Below, in pieces: positions 20,683 through 32,571 of a stretch of 64,000 nt of DNA (positions are counted from its first letter, which is position 1; every line of letters begins with the position of its first letter). Source of the DNA: Argyresthia goedartella (Eukaryota; Arthropoda; Insecta; Lepidoptera; Argyresthiidae); contig OX463820.1 of NCBI GenBank assembly GCA_949825045.1, positions 10,118,501 to 10,182,500 of the forward strand, given 5' to 3'. The notes beneath the pieces were generated by a model, which did not search any database, had not been told where the DNA came from, and saw only the letters and a program-made list of their open reading frames with translations. Both the position numbers and the translations under genes were made by a program.

Positions 20683-20772
20683 TATTCTTAAGAAAATGAA
20701 GTAATTTTCATATAGCTAGATAATATTTCAACGAACAGAACAAGTTAACAAGAAAAACAAAATAATGCTTAC

Positions 20773-20807
20773 CACTTTTTCGCAATAGCCCGACTTCGCT
20801 CCGCCAT
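20773..20807 (-). other. possible first coding exon (MAERSRAIAKK...)
   Basis: On the minus strand, GAAAATGGCGGAG gives an insect-like start context. Eleven codons of a charged N-terminus (M A E R S R A I A K K) end with TG and a strong donor GTAAGC at 20772-20767. Upstream is a purine-rich leader. No second exon was recognised to the left, where the LINE lies. It could equally be chance or part of an unrecognised element. Confidence 0.25.
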
Positions 20808-21094
20808 TTTCAAAACAGACAAAAGACAAGCTTTTTTTTTGTTCATTCATTACAAGCGATGTTGCCAGTTTAACAAAATATATTCAACTTTCGTTCGAAA
20901 ACAAAAAACTACCCAATATATTGCTTTTTATTTTCCATATGGCCAATTAACTTGCGTCCGATTTATCGGACGTTATGTTTTAATGGGGGCTTTTGACTTT
21001 TTTTTATTACTTGTACGATAGTACGGAACCCTTCGTGTGCGAGTGCAACTCGCACTTCACCAGTTTTTCAGATTTTATGTCTTTTTGTGCCCAG

Positions 21095-21250
21095 GATTGG
21101 AGCTCGTCTCACGTTTTTCGTGTCTGTTGTCGTCACCTTATCTCTCGGACAACAGTTCTTCGCCCACGGGTGTAGTAGGGGAGCCTGATGACGAAGACCA
21201 CATACTAACGTTTATCCGCTGCAGGGAGAGAGCTGAAGCTGGAGGCGAGG
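21095..21250 (+). other. possible internal exon, 156 nt
   Basis: A good acceptor (ctttttgtgcccag) and donor (GGTAAGG) bound 156 nt that stay open: ...SDNSSSPTGVVGEPDDEDHI LTFIRCRERAEAGGE. The length is a multiple of three. I do not recognise the protein and see no partner exons. Around it, 20830-21090 and 21260-21480 show nothing else. Confidence 0.2.
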
Positions 21251-21497
21251 GTAAGGATATTATTCTTATTCAAAATCAAAAAGTCAAAACACAAAATATT
21301 GCGTCACGCTTTTGTCCATACGGTGTGACGGAGGCACAACTGATTATATCCACATTTAGCCAGATTCCGATACTCCATTTTATGTGAAAAGCTATTGCTT
21401 CGCCGCAGCTATATAAGTTTACAGTATCCTCTATATATTTATTTGCAGTAGATATAAAACTAAACAGTTGTAGCCCAATTATGTTCCCACCGAGGGG

Positions 21498-21530
21498 CAA
21501 TCTCCACCACGCTGGCTCAGCGCGGGTTGA
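21498..21530 (-). repeat. lepidopteran-type repeat end (cccgc-ctgagccagcg)
   Basis: On the minus strand it reads caacccgcgctgagccagcg tggtgga, close to 52559-52585 on the plus strand. I associate this motif with the 3' part of an abundant lepidopteran RTE/SINE-like repeat. The body was not traced. 21540-22440 is AT-rich with no gene seen. Confidence 0.45.
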
Positions 21531-22440
21531 TGGAGGGGAAGTTGTAACACAGTAAAAAAATATTAAGTGACTGATGCTACGGATATCACTTCTGTGTGTG
21601 GGTATTTTACAGCTTTACCCTTTTCGTTCCAGGTGGTAATAGGGCATCGTTTTGCCAAAGTCAATTAAAAGAACCAAGTAAAACAGTCAACTGAATGTCA
21701 ATTAGAGAATAAAATAATGTTATCTTTAGAATGATTATTTAGTGCAGCCAGGCCTAGTAACACGATAGCAGTACGTAACGAGAAAAGTAGCATTAAATAA
21801 TACAATACAATAATAAACATTAAAAAATGTACAATTCGAGCAAACCAAGCCAGGATGAAAAAATATTTATCACTGAGCACGGTTGTACCTATGCGTACAA
21901 CAAAATCTAATTATAATTTTCCTGTTACGTAAACTGCCGCTCAAAAGTATTCAGCCACCTATATTTTCCTCAGTCATTGAATGCTTTATCATAAAACAAA
22001 CTATTTTATTTACGAAATAACTTATTTGCATAAGCTTTATTATATTTAAGTTCAGAACACTTTAAATAAAATCTTTGGTTCATCTATGAGATTTTATTTA
22101 AAAAAGAAACACAAGTCGATTCCAACAAGAGTTTTATAAAAAACAATGAGTTCATACTTTTCAACAGGATCACGATAAGAATCGGTGTGCTTCTTGTAAC
22201 ATTCAGCGAGACAACGCCTAAATCCGGGAATACTCAATTTATAATTCAAGACCAATATGCGAGAATATCATTATACGGGTAATTCGGGCTCAAAAATTAA
22301 TTCGGATTAGATCCCCGGCTGGTGATAAAAAAAACAGGTCTTGGATGTTGTTTATATGTGTGTGATGTTGTATTTTGTGGTTCCCTCCACAAATTCAAAT
22401 TTCAAATGTCTTTTTTTTATATATAATTTACATTTTATCA

Positions 22441-22950
22441 TTAGAAATCGTCATTTTTTGCCACTTCTCCACATTGGACCACTGTGGGAGAGAAGGGCGT
22501 AGAAACTTGCTTGTGCTTAATTAATACAATTATTACAATGTCATTATCATAATTAATAAGCAGGAATAAATAATTAACTAAATTATTAACAGCAAGGTCT
22601 GTTTTGAACCAGATTAACCCCATACAGTCCCGTCATTTAAGTAATCTTGAACATTGTAATATCCCTTTTTCGACAAAGTCGCTTTAACATGGTTTTTAAA
22701 TTGCTCAAAAGAATTGCTAACCTTCGCGAGTCTAAACCGGGGCGCAATAGGCTGTGATTATTTCTTAGGTTAACATTACAGCTATCGCTAAGTTTGGAAA
22801 TGTTGTAAGGTTCTTGCGTACATACATAATATTTTTGAAAATAAATTGACTAGCTACAGTTAGTATGTCAATTTCTTCAAATAGCTCCCTTAAGGAGTCT
22901 GTTCGTTTTAAATTATATATTGCCCGAATAGCTCTTTTCTGTATTTACTA
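22441..22950 (-). pseudogene. LINE A 3' end, 5'-truncated copy
   Basis: This is the reverse complement of the end of ORF2 and 3' UTR of the LINE at 28140-28760. On the minus strand it reads RAIRAIYNLKRTDSLRELFE, then FIFKNIMYVRKNLTTF, degraded C-terminal codons, and the UTR with its aaccagattaaccccatac-type block (minus-strand sense reversed) and cactgtgggagagaagggcg. It has several stops. A head-to-head arrangement with the plus-strand copy starting ~23.2 kb results. 22960-23250 holds no gene and may include LINE A 5' UTR. Confidence 0.8.
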
Positions 22951-23250
22951 TAGGGACTATTAAATGAAACAATGCATGCCGCGCAGTGAACACGCGCTAT
23001 TTGACATACTCACCAATAATTGTCCCACTGACTCACACAATTTAAATCAAATCAAACAATTGGTTGCACCGAGCGAAACACCCGAATGATTTACGAGGAC
23101 ATACGACCACTACAAATAGTACTCGGAGGGAACGTTCATTTCAATTTGATTGGTTATTAGCGCATCGTTTTCGGGTGGTTTTCGGTTTTCCTATTGTAAA
23201 TTAGCTGATGTCCGCCATTACTGTAAGTTTTCGTTTCGCGTCGGATGTAG

Positions 23251-23306
23251 AGTTGTGAATTGATAATCTTGTTTATAAGAATAAACAAGATTATCAATTC
23301 ACAACT
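23251..23306. repeat. perfect 26-bp inverted repeat, 4-nt loop
   Basis: Arm agttgtgaattgataatctt gtttat (23251-23276), loop aaga, exact complement 23281-23306. It lies 72 bp upstream of the LINE A ORF1 start codon at 23378. A perfect arm in otherwise decayed DNA suggests a recent snap-back copying event or selection. Confidence 0.9.
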
Positions 23307-23559
23307 ATAATTCACAAAAGATTGTGTAGTTGTGAGTTGTTTTAAGTGTAAGAGGTGAGTGGAAAACTGAGTTTAGGATGGATGTGTATACCTGTGCGAT
23401 GTGTAAAGAGGATGTGTGTTTAGATAAGGTAAAAAAAGGCAAATTTCATAACTTTTCTTTTACGTTGAAAGAAAGGATAGTTGCAAAAGGGCGGTGTACT
23501 CCGGCTATAAAAATATCACAAAAGAAAGGGAATACTACTAGACAGTTTCATTGTAAATT

Positions 23560-24195
23560 CGACTATGTTTCTCAATATCGCAAAGAGTTGGGGTGGCTTC
23601 CAATTCGTCGTCGCCGAGACACTCATATTCTCTCTTATCTTTTCAATATATTAAAAAACCCACGCTACCCCAGCTACCTTCGAGACCGCTTTGAGTATCT
23701 CTTTTCAGGAGATCGGCACCGGAGATCTCACACGGTCTCACTCTTAGCCACTCCAAGGCATAACACCTCGGCATATGAGCACTCATTCAGGCTGCAGGCG
23801 GTCCGACTGTGGAACGCACTACCTTGCACTATAAGAGACATTCCCACTATTGTCTCTTTCAAAAACCGGGTAAAAGAGCACTTCCTCTCTCTTTCGTGAG
23901 AGTTATAGTATGTATATCATTATAATATATAAACTATATTTGCAGGTATATGTATGTATTGTATTTAGTAGTCTGGTATATAAGTATTTTATTTTCCGTA
24001 TTTTATATTATATGTATTTTAGTATAAATTAGATATTAGATATTGTACACTGCCTACCCTTTCATGATACATTTCCCTTTCATGCCTTGGTTTGCTGGAA
24101 GAAATCTCTTTTTAGAGATAAGCTCGCCTTTGTACATATGATTTCTCCTAATGTAACCTTTTAAATTGAATATGTGTGTGCAATAAAGAATTATG
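23560..24195 (+). mobile_element. LINE B 3' end inserted in LINE A ORF1
   Basis: A C-terminal RT-adjacent block, RKELGWLPIRRRRDTHILSY...YPSYLRDRFEYLF...FRLQAVRLWNALPCTIRD, is typical of the end of Jockey/CR1-like ORF2 and ends with a stop at 23899. A 3' UTR follows with gtttgctggaagaaatctct ttttagagataagc and tgtgcaataaa before ORF1 sequence resumes. A second copy of the UTR is at 60081-60200. Because the junction is in frame at the left, the first exon-like part of ORF1 reads straight into it. Confidence 0.75.
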
Positions 24196-25424
24196 AAATT
24201 ATGAAATTCCTCCAATACCAACTCAATGAGGCAAACTTGAAGTTGACTGATATGTGCATAGAAAAGGACTACAACGAATCTCGCCACATTACCTCCATCC
24301 AACAAGAACTAGAAGTAGCCAACCTAAGCACTATTATTCCAGCCATGCAGACAAGCAGCAGAAAAATTAAAAAATATTTGAAATTAAATAAATTCATGAA
24401 GAAAACTAGAGGTAATATAAAACTACTGAAATTAGCCTTGAAACGGCAATCAAACAGAATATTAAGAATCTCCTTAATGCAAGAGCTCCGGGGAAAAAAT
24501 GTAGGTTTACAGTCGGACCTTCAACATGCCCGAGTAGAAATCCAGCATCTACATGACCTCCTAGCAAATACAGTACAATGTTATGCCAAATAACAAAGTG
24601 AGTGGGCAGAACTCAGAGCCGCGACGTCTGAGTTAGTTCAGCTACAACGCCAGAATGCGGAATTGGTGGGCATTCTAATTGAGAACGAGGAGAATAAGAC
24701 CAGCAAGGAGGACGAGCCCACATCACTAACTTTGGTCTTGACCCCCCTCAACGAGAGTGTTGCAGCGTCCACCGCTGCCCCAACCAAAAAACAGCGTCAC
24801 CGTCGTCGACGTTCAGGCACCTCGCAGCTCAACAGCTGCGAGGTGCCTCCTCGTCTGAGGCGTGTGTCATGCTGCACGCTGCCCCGAGAGCCGCGCCGTT
24901 CGCCGTTGCGCACGTTGCGACGCTCGCTGCCGCGCCAACCGCCGCCACGTGCATCAAACCGCACTCCAACACGTGTGTCTCGCCACTCACCTCCACTCGT
25001 GTACTGCCAGCTACCAAAATATGTACTCAGAGAAAAACTCTGTTGCTCTCCGACAAAGTAGGTGCAGGATTTGGGCCTCTATTACATTACCGGCTTAAGC
25101 AAAAAGTAACGAACATTTGCTGTCTAAATAGTTCATTTGTAGATCTTGTGTCGCGGTATCTATGATGAGTACAGCACTATTGTAATTATTATGGTAGGAA
25201 ATCATTCAAACATTAGTCGGAATGATTTGAATAAAAGTGTTGAAACACTTCTAGGCGTACATAGTAGGATGAAATGCAAATTTATAATATGCAATTTTCC
25301 ATATACCTCTAATTTGAAAGAACTACAGAACAAATCTGTGCATAGAATGAATATTTTTTTATTTAATTCAACATGTTATCACAGCGATGCTATTTTATAT
25401 TTCGACATGAATAATTTTATTCAT

Positions 25425-25450
25425 AAATAAATAAATAAATAAATAAATAA
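25425..25450. repeat. (ATAA)n microsatellite within LINE A ORF1
   Basis: Six to seven ataa units between two conserved ORF1 blocks. The expansion adds stops and splits the esterase-like domain. Confidence 0.8.
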
Positions 25451-25723
25451 CTTTACTCTGACACAGGATACATTGTACCTGTCTAATAAATATAGAAAAT
25501 TAGTAGCTACATTGTTAGCTTATAATATATGCGACGCAGCTATAGTTGGTTTAAGCAAGTTCAAATGGACATCAGGTTATGTAAAGAGTAATATGACATG
25601 CACCCCTATTGGTAATTCACCTGTTAATCATACTTTGCATGCAACATTTGAATCTGTTCCAAGTAGTTTAAATTAGTTCATAAGACAATAGGGGAAATCT
25701 CTAGCATACAAGAGCCACTAAAT

Positions 25724-28492
25724 ATGTCAAAATGTAAGCCCCAGTTAAATATTATCCATCGAAACATCCAGGGGCTACCTAGCAAAGAACTTGTATTAGA
25801 ATTATTTCAAAAAAATTCTGACATTGATATTATTTGTGTTACAGGACACTGGTTGAAGGAAAATATGATATCTTTTAAAATAAATAATTACAAAATTGTC
25901 AGTTGTTACAATAAAAAGACTGCTGATAGAGGTGGTTCTTTAATCTTAGTGAAAAATAATAGAAAGATATTCTTGCACTTACTGTTGAAAGACAAATAGA
26001 GGTATCCTGTGTTGAGTTAGAAAGCCATATTATTGTTTGTGTCTACAGGCCACCGAGGGATGAAAAAGGCCATGGCAATTTCGAAATATTTGAGAAAATT
26101 ATGGAGGAAGCCCTCACTATGTAATAACAGAAACTATGTAATAACAGAAAAAAGTTAATTATTTGTGGCGATCTTAATGTAGATTTGCTTGTAGGAACAA
26201 CAATGAAACAACAACTTTATTCAAATCGTTTAATTTATGTCATGTATTTTTAGAGCCGACTAGATTTAAACTTACCAGCCAAACTTGCTTAGATAACGTT
26301 TTTTGTGACTGTGCATTCACAAGTAAAAGTGTAATTAACTGCTATTTGCTTCCCAATTGCTATTAAGGATAAGACTGGTCCATCATTTTATAGGCCTATT
26401 ACATCCCATAGACTAGAGACATATACGAAAAACTTAGATATAAATTTGCCAGTACCGCATTTTAATGAACAGAACCCAAACAAAATCTACTCGGCTTCTT
26501 CAACAATATTCAGAAAGAATTCAATAAAGTTTTCAAATTAAAGAAAGTCAGTGACTACAACGGCAAATCTAAATTTAATGACTGGGCAACGTTTGGAATT
26601 CGTAAAAGTAGAGTTATCTTGTATGACTTTTATGATCAAAAAACCTAAAACATTGATCGAAAATTTCATGACTATGTTAAAAAATATTCCAAAACTTTCA
26701 AGTTGGTTTGTAGAACTGCAAAAACTTAACACATTAATAGAAAAATTCAAAATTCAAATAATAGAATGAAAACAGTTTGGCAAATAATAAACCGTAAAAC
26801 TGGCAAAGTTACACCAAGGGACAATGATTTCTGCCTAAAGATAGGTGATGATGTTTTTAAATCCAGCGCTGATGTTGCTCGAGCTTTTGAAACATTCTTC
26901 ACCAATGTACCCTTACTGACAACAGATCGTCTAAATTCATCTCCATATGAAGCAGAGAGTTTATTAAAAAATAACACTAGCGTCAGTAAGGTATATTTAA
27001 AATTTCATCATGTATATCCCCAGGACATTGTCAAAACGTTTAGATTAGTTAACTTAAAAAATACGGAAGACCTGTGGGGTATATCAGTCAATGTCATTGG
27101 TTCAGTAATTCTAGTTATAGCCCCACACTTAGCTTATATATTTAATAAATGTGTTGACGATGGGGCATTCCCAGACCTCATGAAACACAGTAAACTGACC
27201 TCTGTTCAAGTCGGTAGATAAGGGCGATCCTTCAAATTTCAGACCAATATCTGTTCTTCCAACACTAAGTAAAATATTTGAAAAGATTATACTTAATCAA
27301 ATGCTTTCACACTTCAACCATACAAAACGACTCCACGCCAAACAATACGGTTTCACTATGGGTAAATCGACTATGGATGCAGGTATTACCCTTATATCTC
27401 ATATTTATTCTCCATGGGAGGCCGCACAGGATGCTATCGGAGTTTTTTGTGACCTGTCGAAGGCGTTTGATTGTGTTGTATGTTTATACGCTATTAATTA
27501 AATTAAATCAATACTATAATACTACTACAATACTAAGATCACACCTTAGCAATATAATTCAAAAGGCACAAGTTAACGGCGTAAAGTCTGATGGATCGGG
27601 TGTTAAAATTGGCGTACCACAAGGTTCCATATTAAGCCCTTTCTTATTCCTGGTATATATTAACGATCTGCCTTTCATGGTGGAGAAATTAACTGACATA
27701 GTGTTGTTTGCTGATGATACTTCAATAGTCTTTAAAATTGAAAGACAAAAAGGAGATTTTGATGATGTTAATGGAGTATTGTCTTTAACCTTGAATTGGT
27801 TCACAGTTAATAATTTATTGTTAAACGCTGGTAAAACCAAGTATATCAAATTCTTACTTCCAAATGTCATGCAAGTTGAGACCAGTTTACTGTTAGACAA
27901 CAGCACGTTAGAATTAGTAAATGATACGAAGTTTCTTGGAATAACCATTGATAGCAAATTGCAGTGGGGACACCACATAGATAAATTGGCTGGTAAATTC
28001 AGTTCTGCGGCTTACGCTGTTAGGAGCATCAGACAAAGCATGGAAGTGGCTACGTCTAGGCTAGTATATTTTAGTTACTTTCATAGTGTGATGGGTATCT
28101 TGTTGTGGGGGAAAGCAGCGGATATTCAAACCATTTTTATTTTACAGAAAAGAGCTATTCGAGCAATTTATAATTTAAAACGAACAGACTCCTTAAGAGA
28201 GCTTTTTAAAGAAATTAACATAATAACAGTAGCTAGTCAATTTATTTTCGAAAATATAATGTATGTACGCAAGAACCTTACAACATTTTCCAAACTCAGC
28301 GAAAGCTGTAATGTTAACCTAAGAAATAATCATAGACTATGTGCGCCCCGATTTAGACTCGCGAAGGTTAGCAATTCTTTTAAGGGTCAGTGCATGCTCT
28401 ACTACAATAAGATACCTCTGGATATTTTGAAATTGTCATTTGAGCAATTTAAAAAGCATGTTAAAGCGACTTTGTCGAAAAAGGGATATTAA
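25724..28492 (+). pseudogene. LINE A ORF2 (endonuclease and reverse transcriptase)
   Basis: The apurinic-type endonuclease starts at ATG 25724: KPQLNIIHRNIQGLPSKE, DIICVTGHWL, then after stops IIVCVYRPPRDE (~26030) and LIICGDLNVDLL (~26160). Linker and RT fingers follow (26766-27221). Palm and thumb are in 27278-28492: GVKIGVPQGSILSPFLF, IVLFADDTSIVF, FLGITIDSKLQWGHHI, RLVYFSYFHSVMGILLWG and FILQKRAIRAIYNLKR, with a clean C-terminus at 28492. Stops and frameshifts are concentrated in the endonuclease; the RT C-terminal 400 codons are open. Clade is Jockey/CR1-like; I cannot place it further. Confidence 0.85.
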
Positions 28493-28796
28493 AATGTTCA
28501 AGATTACTTAAATAACAGGACTGTATGGGGTTAATCTGGCTCAACACAGACCTTGCTGTTAATAATTTTGTAATTATTTATTCCTGCTTATTAATCATAA
28601 CAATTAAATTTTTAATATTAGTATTAGTTAAGCACAACCTATTTTTAAAAGAGATCTATAAATCAATCTGTGGGAGTTTCTACGCCCTCCTTCTCCCACA
28701 GTGGTCCAATGTAGAGAAGAGGCAAAAAATGACGTTTGCTAAGTATAGGTAAATATCCACAGTAATAAAGTACTTTGACTTTGTCTCACAAAATGT
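28493..28796 (+). other. LINE A 3' UTR with short tail
   Basis: AT-rich UTR containing ggggttaatctggctcaaca, ctgtgggagtttctacgccc and a terminal actttgactttg. It is nearly identical to 62553-62818, which ends with an extra actttg unit, so the element uses a short TTTGAC-type tail rather than poly(A). Confidence 0.8.
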
Positions 28797-28976
28797 GATA
28801 TTGAATTGACAGAAGATTATCTTGATATTGTATTGATAGAAGATATAACTTGCAGTAGCTGCGATGTTGCCAATGTCGTTGTGTATTATCATTAGTTATT
28901 TTAACATGTAGGTAATTAAGGTCATACTGTACATTTAATGATTAAACGAACTTACCTGTACGTGAAGTTCTATCAT

Positions 28977-30807
28977 AATTATAGGAGTGCTTTGTCCGAA
29001 AAGATTAGCAATGACACTTGTAGTACCGCGTAGTGTACGCCTTTCACACACTATATTTTTTTAATCCTTTATTTGGATCCATTATTATTTTTTCGGGGTA
29101 GTTGTGTATCACTTCACCCGCGCGCATTTTGCAACCTTCATTTAGTTCAGAGATACGTATTTATATCATTCCAATAAAAAAGTATTTCACGATGTTACTT
29201 CAGAGGGTGCATGTAGGCAGTCACATAAAATTCTGCACGCATCCATCAAAGTTTTTACCATTTTCATGTCCTGTCCTTTGTCGAAATCAAATTGGATAAG
29301 ACTTCGCTCAGGCATGCTATAGCTACGGTCAGATCTTTTTGTCCTTCTTCAATCGATTTATCACGCCTGGTCATCGTATCGCTAACTGCTGCTTTGATCT
29401 CTCCGTTAAGGACAGGCGGGTCGATTAACTTACAGTTACTAGGTGTAAGATACTCCTCTTTCAATACCTTTCGGGCTTCTTTAGTGGGCCCTGTTGTGGC
29501 GTAGTGTTCAAGCCGAACTGCTATATCCTTTTGTATCTCCTTCCCGTAAGTGTTAATAACCGTGGGATGATCCTCCTAGAAGCTGTTATATGTCAACATC
29601 ATTTGTATTAGTCTCGTCTGGGATGGCAGCTTTGGCAGTGTCCGTAGATAGCGGCACCGTCGTTCATCAGTCTGACTAGTTTCGACCGGTAGGATTGGGT
29701 CTGCTGTAGTGACTGGGTCTGATAGCTCGTCAGGCTCATACTCGCTGAAAGCTGGTTGTACAATTTCGATGTCTGAAAATAACCAGACCAAAGCAATGAT
29801 AATTCAGTCTAACTTGAACTAGTCCCTAGTACTATTCGCTAGCCAGCCTGAGGATATCAATATATGCCTATAGTTGAAACAAGGAGCTAGTCCTCAGGTA
29901 ACATCAGTCATGAACCATTCCACTAGTAATGGCCGCTTAAGACTGTGACGTTAGCAAGTATGCAGATGAAACAGTCCCCAACAGTACTGTTCGCTAATTC
30001 TACTACTTTGCTAACTTATTGATCTTGCAATTCGACAACACAACACCTAACTTGTAGGTATGTACGTAATAAATCTGTGAACCAGTCCCATTGTACTGGC
30101 CGCTATAGACTATATAGGTACATAGGCAGAATGAAACAGCCCAAATGTGCTGTCTGCTTTATCTACTTTAGCATGATTACAAAACCAATAAAGTATAAAC
30201 ACAATGTTTATTTATTTGCAATTGAATAATTTGGTTGGTATAATCATCTAATCTTTCATTAGAGTACAATCCTCTTGTAACGAAAATAGTGTTCAAATTG
30301 CAATATCAATGTTGGCACCATAGATGCGATGTGTGAAAAGTAGGTCACGTCCCTATTCTGGACGTGCGTACCTGGCGGGTATGACCTCGAAGGCGTGGAA
30401 CCTCGCGATGACGACGTATCGTCGGAATCTTTCTTGTTTCGCCGGTGCCGTCTTCGTGCTAGTTTTCTTTGCAGCTTTCTTATTTTTCGTTCAACTGCGT
30501 CATCGTCGTCGTCGTCGCGGTGTTTTCTTTTCCGCGGCATTCCAACAGTTTACCAAGAGTTCAAAATTCACAACAACAGCTACTAGAATAGGGGTGCGGT
30601 CGGAACGCGGGCGCAACGTATGGAAAGGCGGAGCACTAGAACGCGAATGAAGGTTGCAAAATGCGCGCTTGGTGAGGTGATACACAACTACCCCAAAAAA
30701 AATGGATTCAAATGAAGGATTTCATAAATATAGTGTGTGAAAGGCGTACACTACGCGGTACTACAAGTGTCATTGCTAATCTCAAAGGACAAAGCACGAC
30801 ATATAAT
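28977..30807 (-). mobile_element. DIRS-like element remnant with inverted terminal repeats
   Basis: Inverted repeats of ~150-165 bp: 28977-29142 and 30648-30807. Shared blocks include gtgctttgtcc, gattagcaatgacacttgta gtaccgcgtagtgtacgcc and tttttggggtagttgtgtatcac, followed by cgcgcattttgcaaccttcat. Between them is a minus-strand gag-like frame (30540-29264) of DIRS type. DIRS elements are tyrosine-recombinase retrotransposons whose ends are inverted, which fits. RT, RNase H and recombinase are absent, so this is an internally deleted copy. Confidence 0.55.
29264..30540 (-). pseudogene. DIRS-like gag/ORF1 remnant
   Basis: ATG at 30540 begins MPRKRKHRDDDDDD followed by RKIRKLQRKLARRRHRR, a very basic N-terminus. 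After frame breaks come IVQPAFSEYEPDEL (~29750) and, at ~29570-29264, HPTVINTYGKEIQKDIAVRL then EEYLTPSNCKLIDPPVLNGE and IKAAVSDTMTRRDKSIEEGQ. The pattern 'leucine-tyrosine-leucine-xx-xx-C, PP.LN.EIKAA, RD.SIE..QK' is what I know from the ORF1 of DIRS elements. Assignment rests on memory of that pattern plus the inverted ends. 30808-31200 next to it holds an open but unrecognised frame on both strands and no supported gene. Confidence 0.5.
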
Positions 30808-31205
30808 ACCCGTAACAGTGGCGCATTTGCAAACTTCAACAAGGTCATCAAGGGAACCACTTGCTTTGCCGTGGGCACCAGAGGCGCTTGCACCTTTAGG
30901 ACAGTAGCGTGCACAGAGATTTGGTACTGGGCAAACAGCCTTAAGAAATGTATGAAAAAACTATTTACCGACATCAAAACAGGCTTCCCGCGGCTTCACA
31001 AAAAATTTGGATCTTCGTGACGAATTTCAGCCACCTCAGATATCCAGTAAGTGATTGAACAACAAAAAAAGTCAGTTAGGGATATCCGAAGCGGCCTCTT
31101 TTGAGGCCTAGTTTTCGTTTCGCATTCGAAGTAAGTACGCACAACATAAACATGAATAAATAAAAAACACACTCACAGCACAGATACACGCACGCATTCA
31201 ACCTG

Positions 31206-31523
31206 GTTAACTTTGGGAACGCAAAAGATGTTTTTTTAAAAGCTAATGTTATTATTAAACATACGGTTATTACACTATTAGAGAGTTGTATCTTATTAGG
31301 TAAGACGTGAGGACCTCAAAGAAGCTCATTCAAGAGTGCCTCAATATCATCCTAAAAATGTCTGGCTAACTTAGACTAAACATTTGATTGCATCAGCCCG
31401 TACTGGGAAGCAGGGCTGGTTTCTGATGAGTAGACTAAACATCCTATTGCCACATGATTGCATCAGGCAGTACTGAGTAGCAGGGCTGGTTTCTGATAGT
31501 CGGCAATGTCTGGAACTATAACT
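31206..31523 (-). repeat. gypsy-2 3' LTR
   Basis: Matches 45961-46277 over its whole length with a scattering of differences. On the element strand it starts AGTTATAGTTCC and ends CCAAAGTTAAC, i.e. AGTTA...TAAC ends like errantiviruses rather than TG...CA. Contains two copies of a catcagcccgtactgggaagc-like block. Confidence 0.9.
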
Positions 31524-31534
31524 CCTCCCTCCTT
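31524..31534 (-). other. gypsy-2 polypurine tract
   Basis: On the minus strand AAGGAGGGAGG abuts the 3' LTR start AGTTATAG. This is the plus-strand DNA primer site used in reverse transcription. Confidence 0.8.
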
Positions 31535-32571
31535 AGCTTCGAAGTTATCCGGCTAAAATTTTATTTTTCCAGAAAACTTCGAATTACACATTAAAATATA
31601 GGAAATACAGAAAACATAGATTTACATACAGAAATATAGGAAATGTATGAGTCACATGCTCAACCTAACGTAGTCACTTTAAACTAGAAAGATATCACTG
31701 GATGTGACTATAACATCTTAAGACTATTCATTGTGCTAACAATAAGGGTGGTACAGCCGCCTCCCTTTCGACGTCGTTGCCTAAAGACTTACGAAGCTTT
31801 AGCACAGATTTAGACTTATAGAGTAATATGCATATAACTATAACTAACACAATAATATAGAGAAGGATAGTCGCAGCACTAACATTTTTCACTTTGATCA
31901 CACCTGGATCGCCGTTTATGCTGGTCCTCAACATGTTGTTAAGGTGTCTTACATCGTCCAGTTGGATTCCTTGTAGGTCGACGGGTTCCAGTTGTTCATC
32001 AGGAGAGAATTCCAGGTGCTTAATGTCTGGTAAGTTGATCATCGGTAAGGGTTTAAAGTCTTCCTTGATTGAGTGAAATCGCCTTTCATGAATCTGGGTA
32101 TTGTCGATGAAAATGTCACATTCAGGGTTTATAGTTATGACGTACGTACCATATATCTGCGTGCGCGTTACGTCATCTTTACAGGTTTGGGCCAGGATCA
32201 TAGGCTCCCTAGTAAACAGGATCCAAGAAGAGGCTGTAATGCGTTGTAATATAACCTTGTCTGGTCTTATAACGCGTACAAGACAGCCTGTAATGTTAGA
32301 ATGGTATAGCATCAGTTTTTCCACGCATGTTGTTTCCTGGATATGCATTAAAACTTCCTTATCTGTGCACAGAAACTCGTCGGCGGTTATTTCTCTACAT
32401 GGCTGAGTTACTGAGCGGTACTTATCGTCATGAGTCAAAAGGAAAGGATGTTCAGGGATTACAATGTTGGTTTGGTTGCGGGAGTTTGACACTGGGAGAG
32501 AATACAGCTTAAAATAGTTGTAGGTGATATTTTCGGTAAGTGGAATTTCGATTACATAATAAATTTTATCT

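Larger units (their letters stand above)
23378..25676 (+). pseudogene. LINE A ORF1, interrupted and frameshifted
   Basis: It starts at a true ATG (23378) with a cysteine-rich N-terminus, MDVYTCAMCKEDVCLDKVKK, resembling a zinc-binding/PHD-like module. At ~23560 a foreign LINE fragment cuts in. The frame resumes ~24200 with a long charged coiled coil (YQLNEANLKLTDMCIEKDYN...) and then a basic proline/arginine-rich stretch (KKQRHRRRRSG) to ~25060. A C-terminal block follows at 25150-25676 (IVIIMVGNHSNISRNDLNKS, KCKFIICNFPY, LSNKYRKLVATLLAYNICD) that looks like the SGNH-hydrolase/esterase-like domain of CR1-type ORF1 proteins. An (ATAA)n run at 25425-25450 and stops break it. The product would coat the LINE RNA. 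Confidence 0.6.

Noticed and set aside
21930..21965. ctcaaaagtattcagccacc, reminiscent of a Tc1/mariner end
   Set aside because: No matching inverted copy or transposase was found nearby.
24829..25017. Minus-strand alanine/valine-rich frame
   Set aside because: Antisense to the basic, GC-rich part of LINE A ORF1.
30712..31020. Open frames on both strands next to the DIRS-like element, one cysteine-rich on the minus strand (CARYCPKGASASGAH)
   Set aside because: The frame runs into the inverted repeat, both strands are open, and no family or clear splice site supports it.
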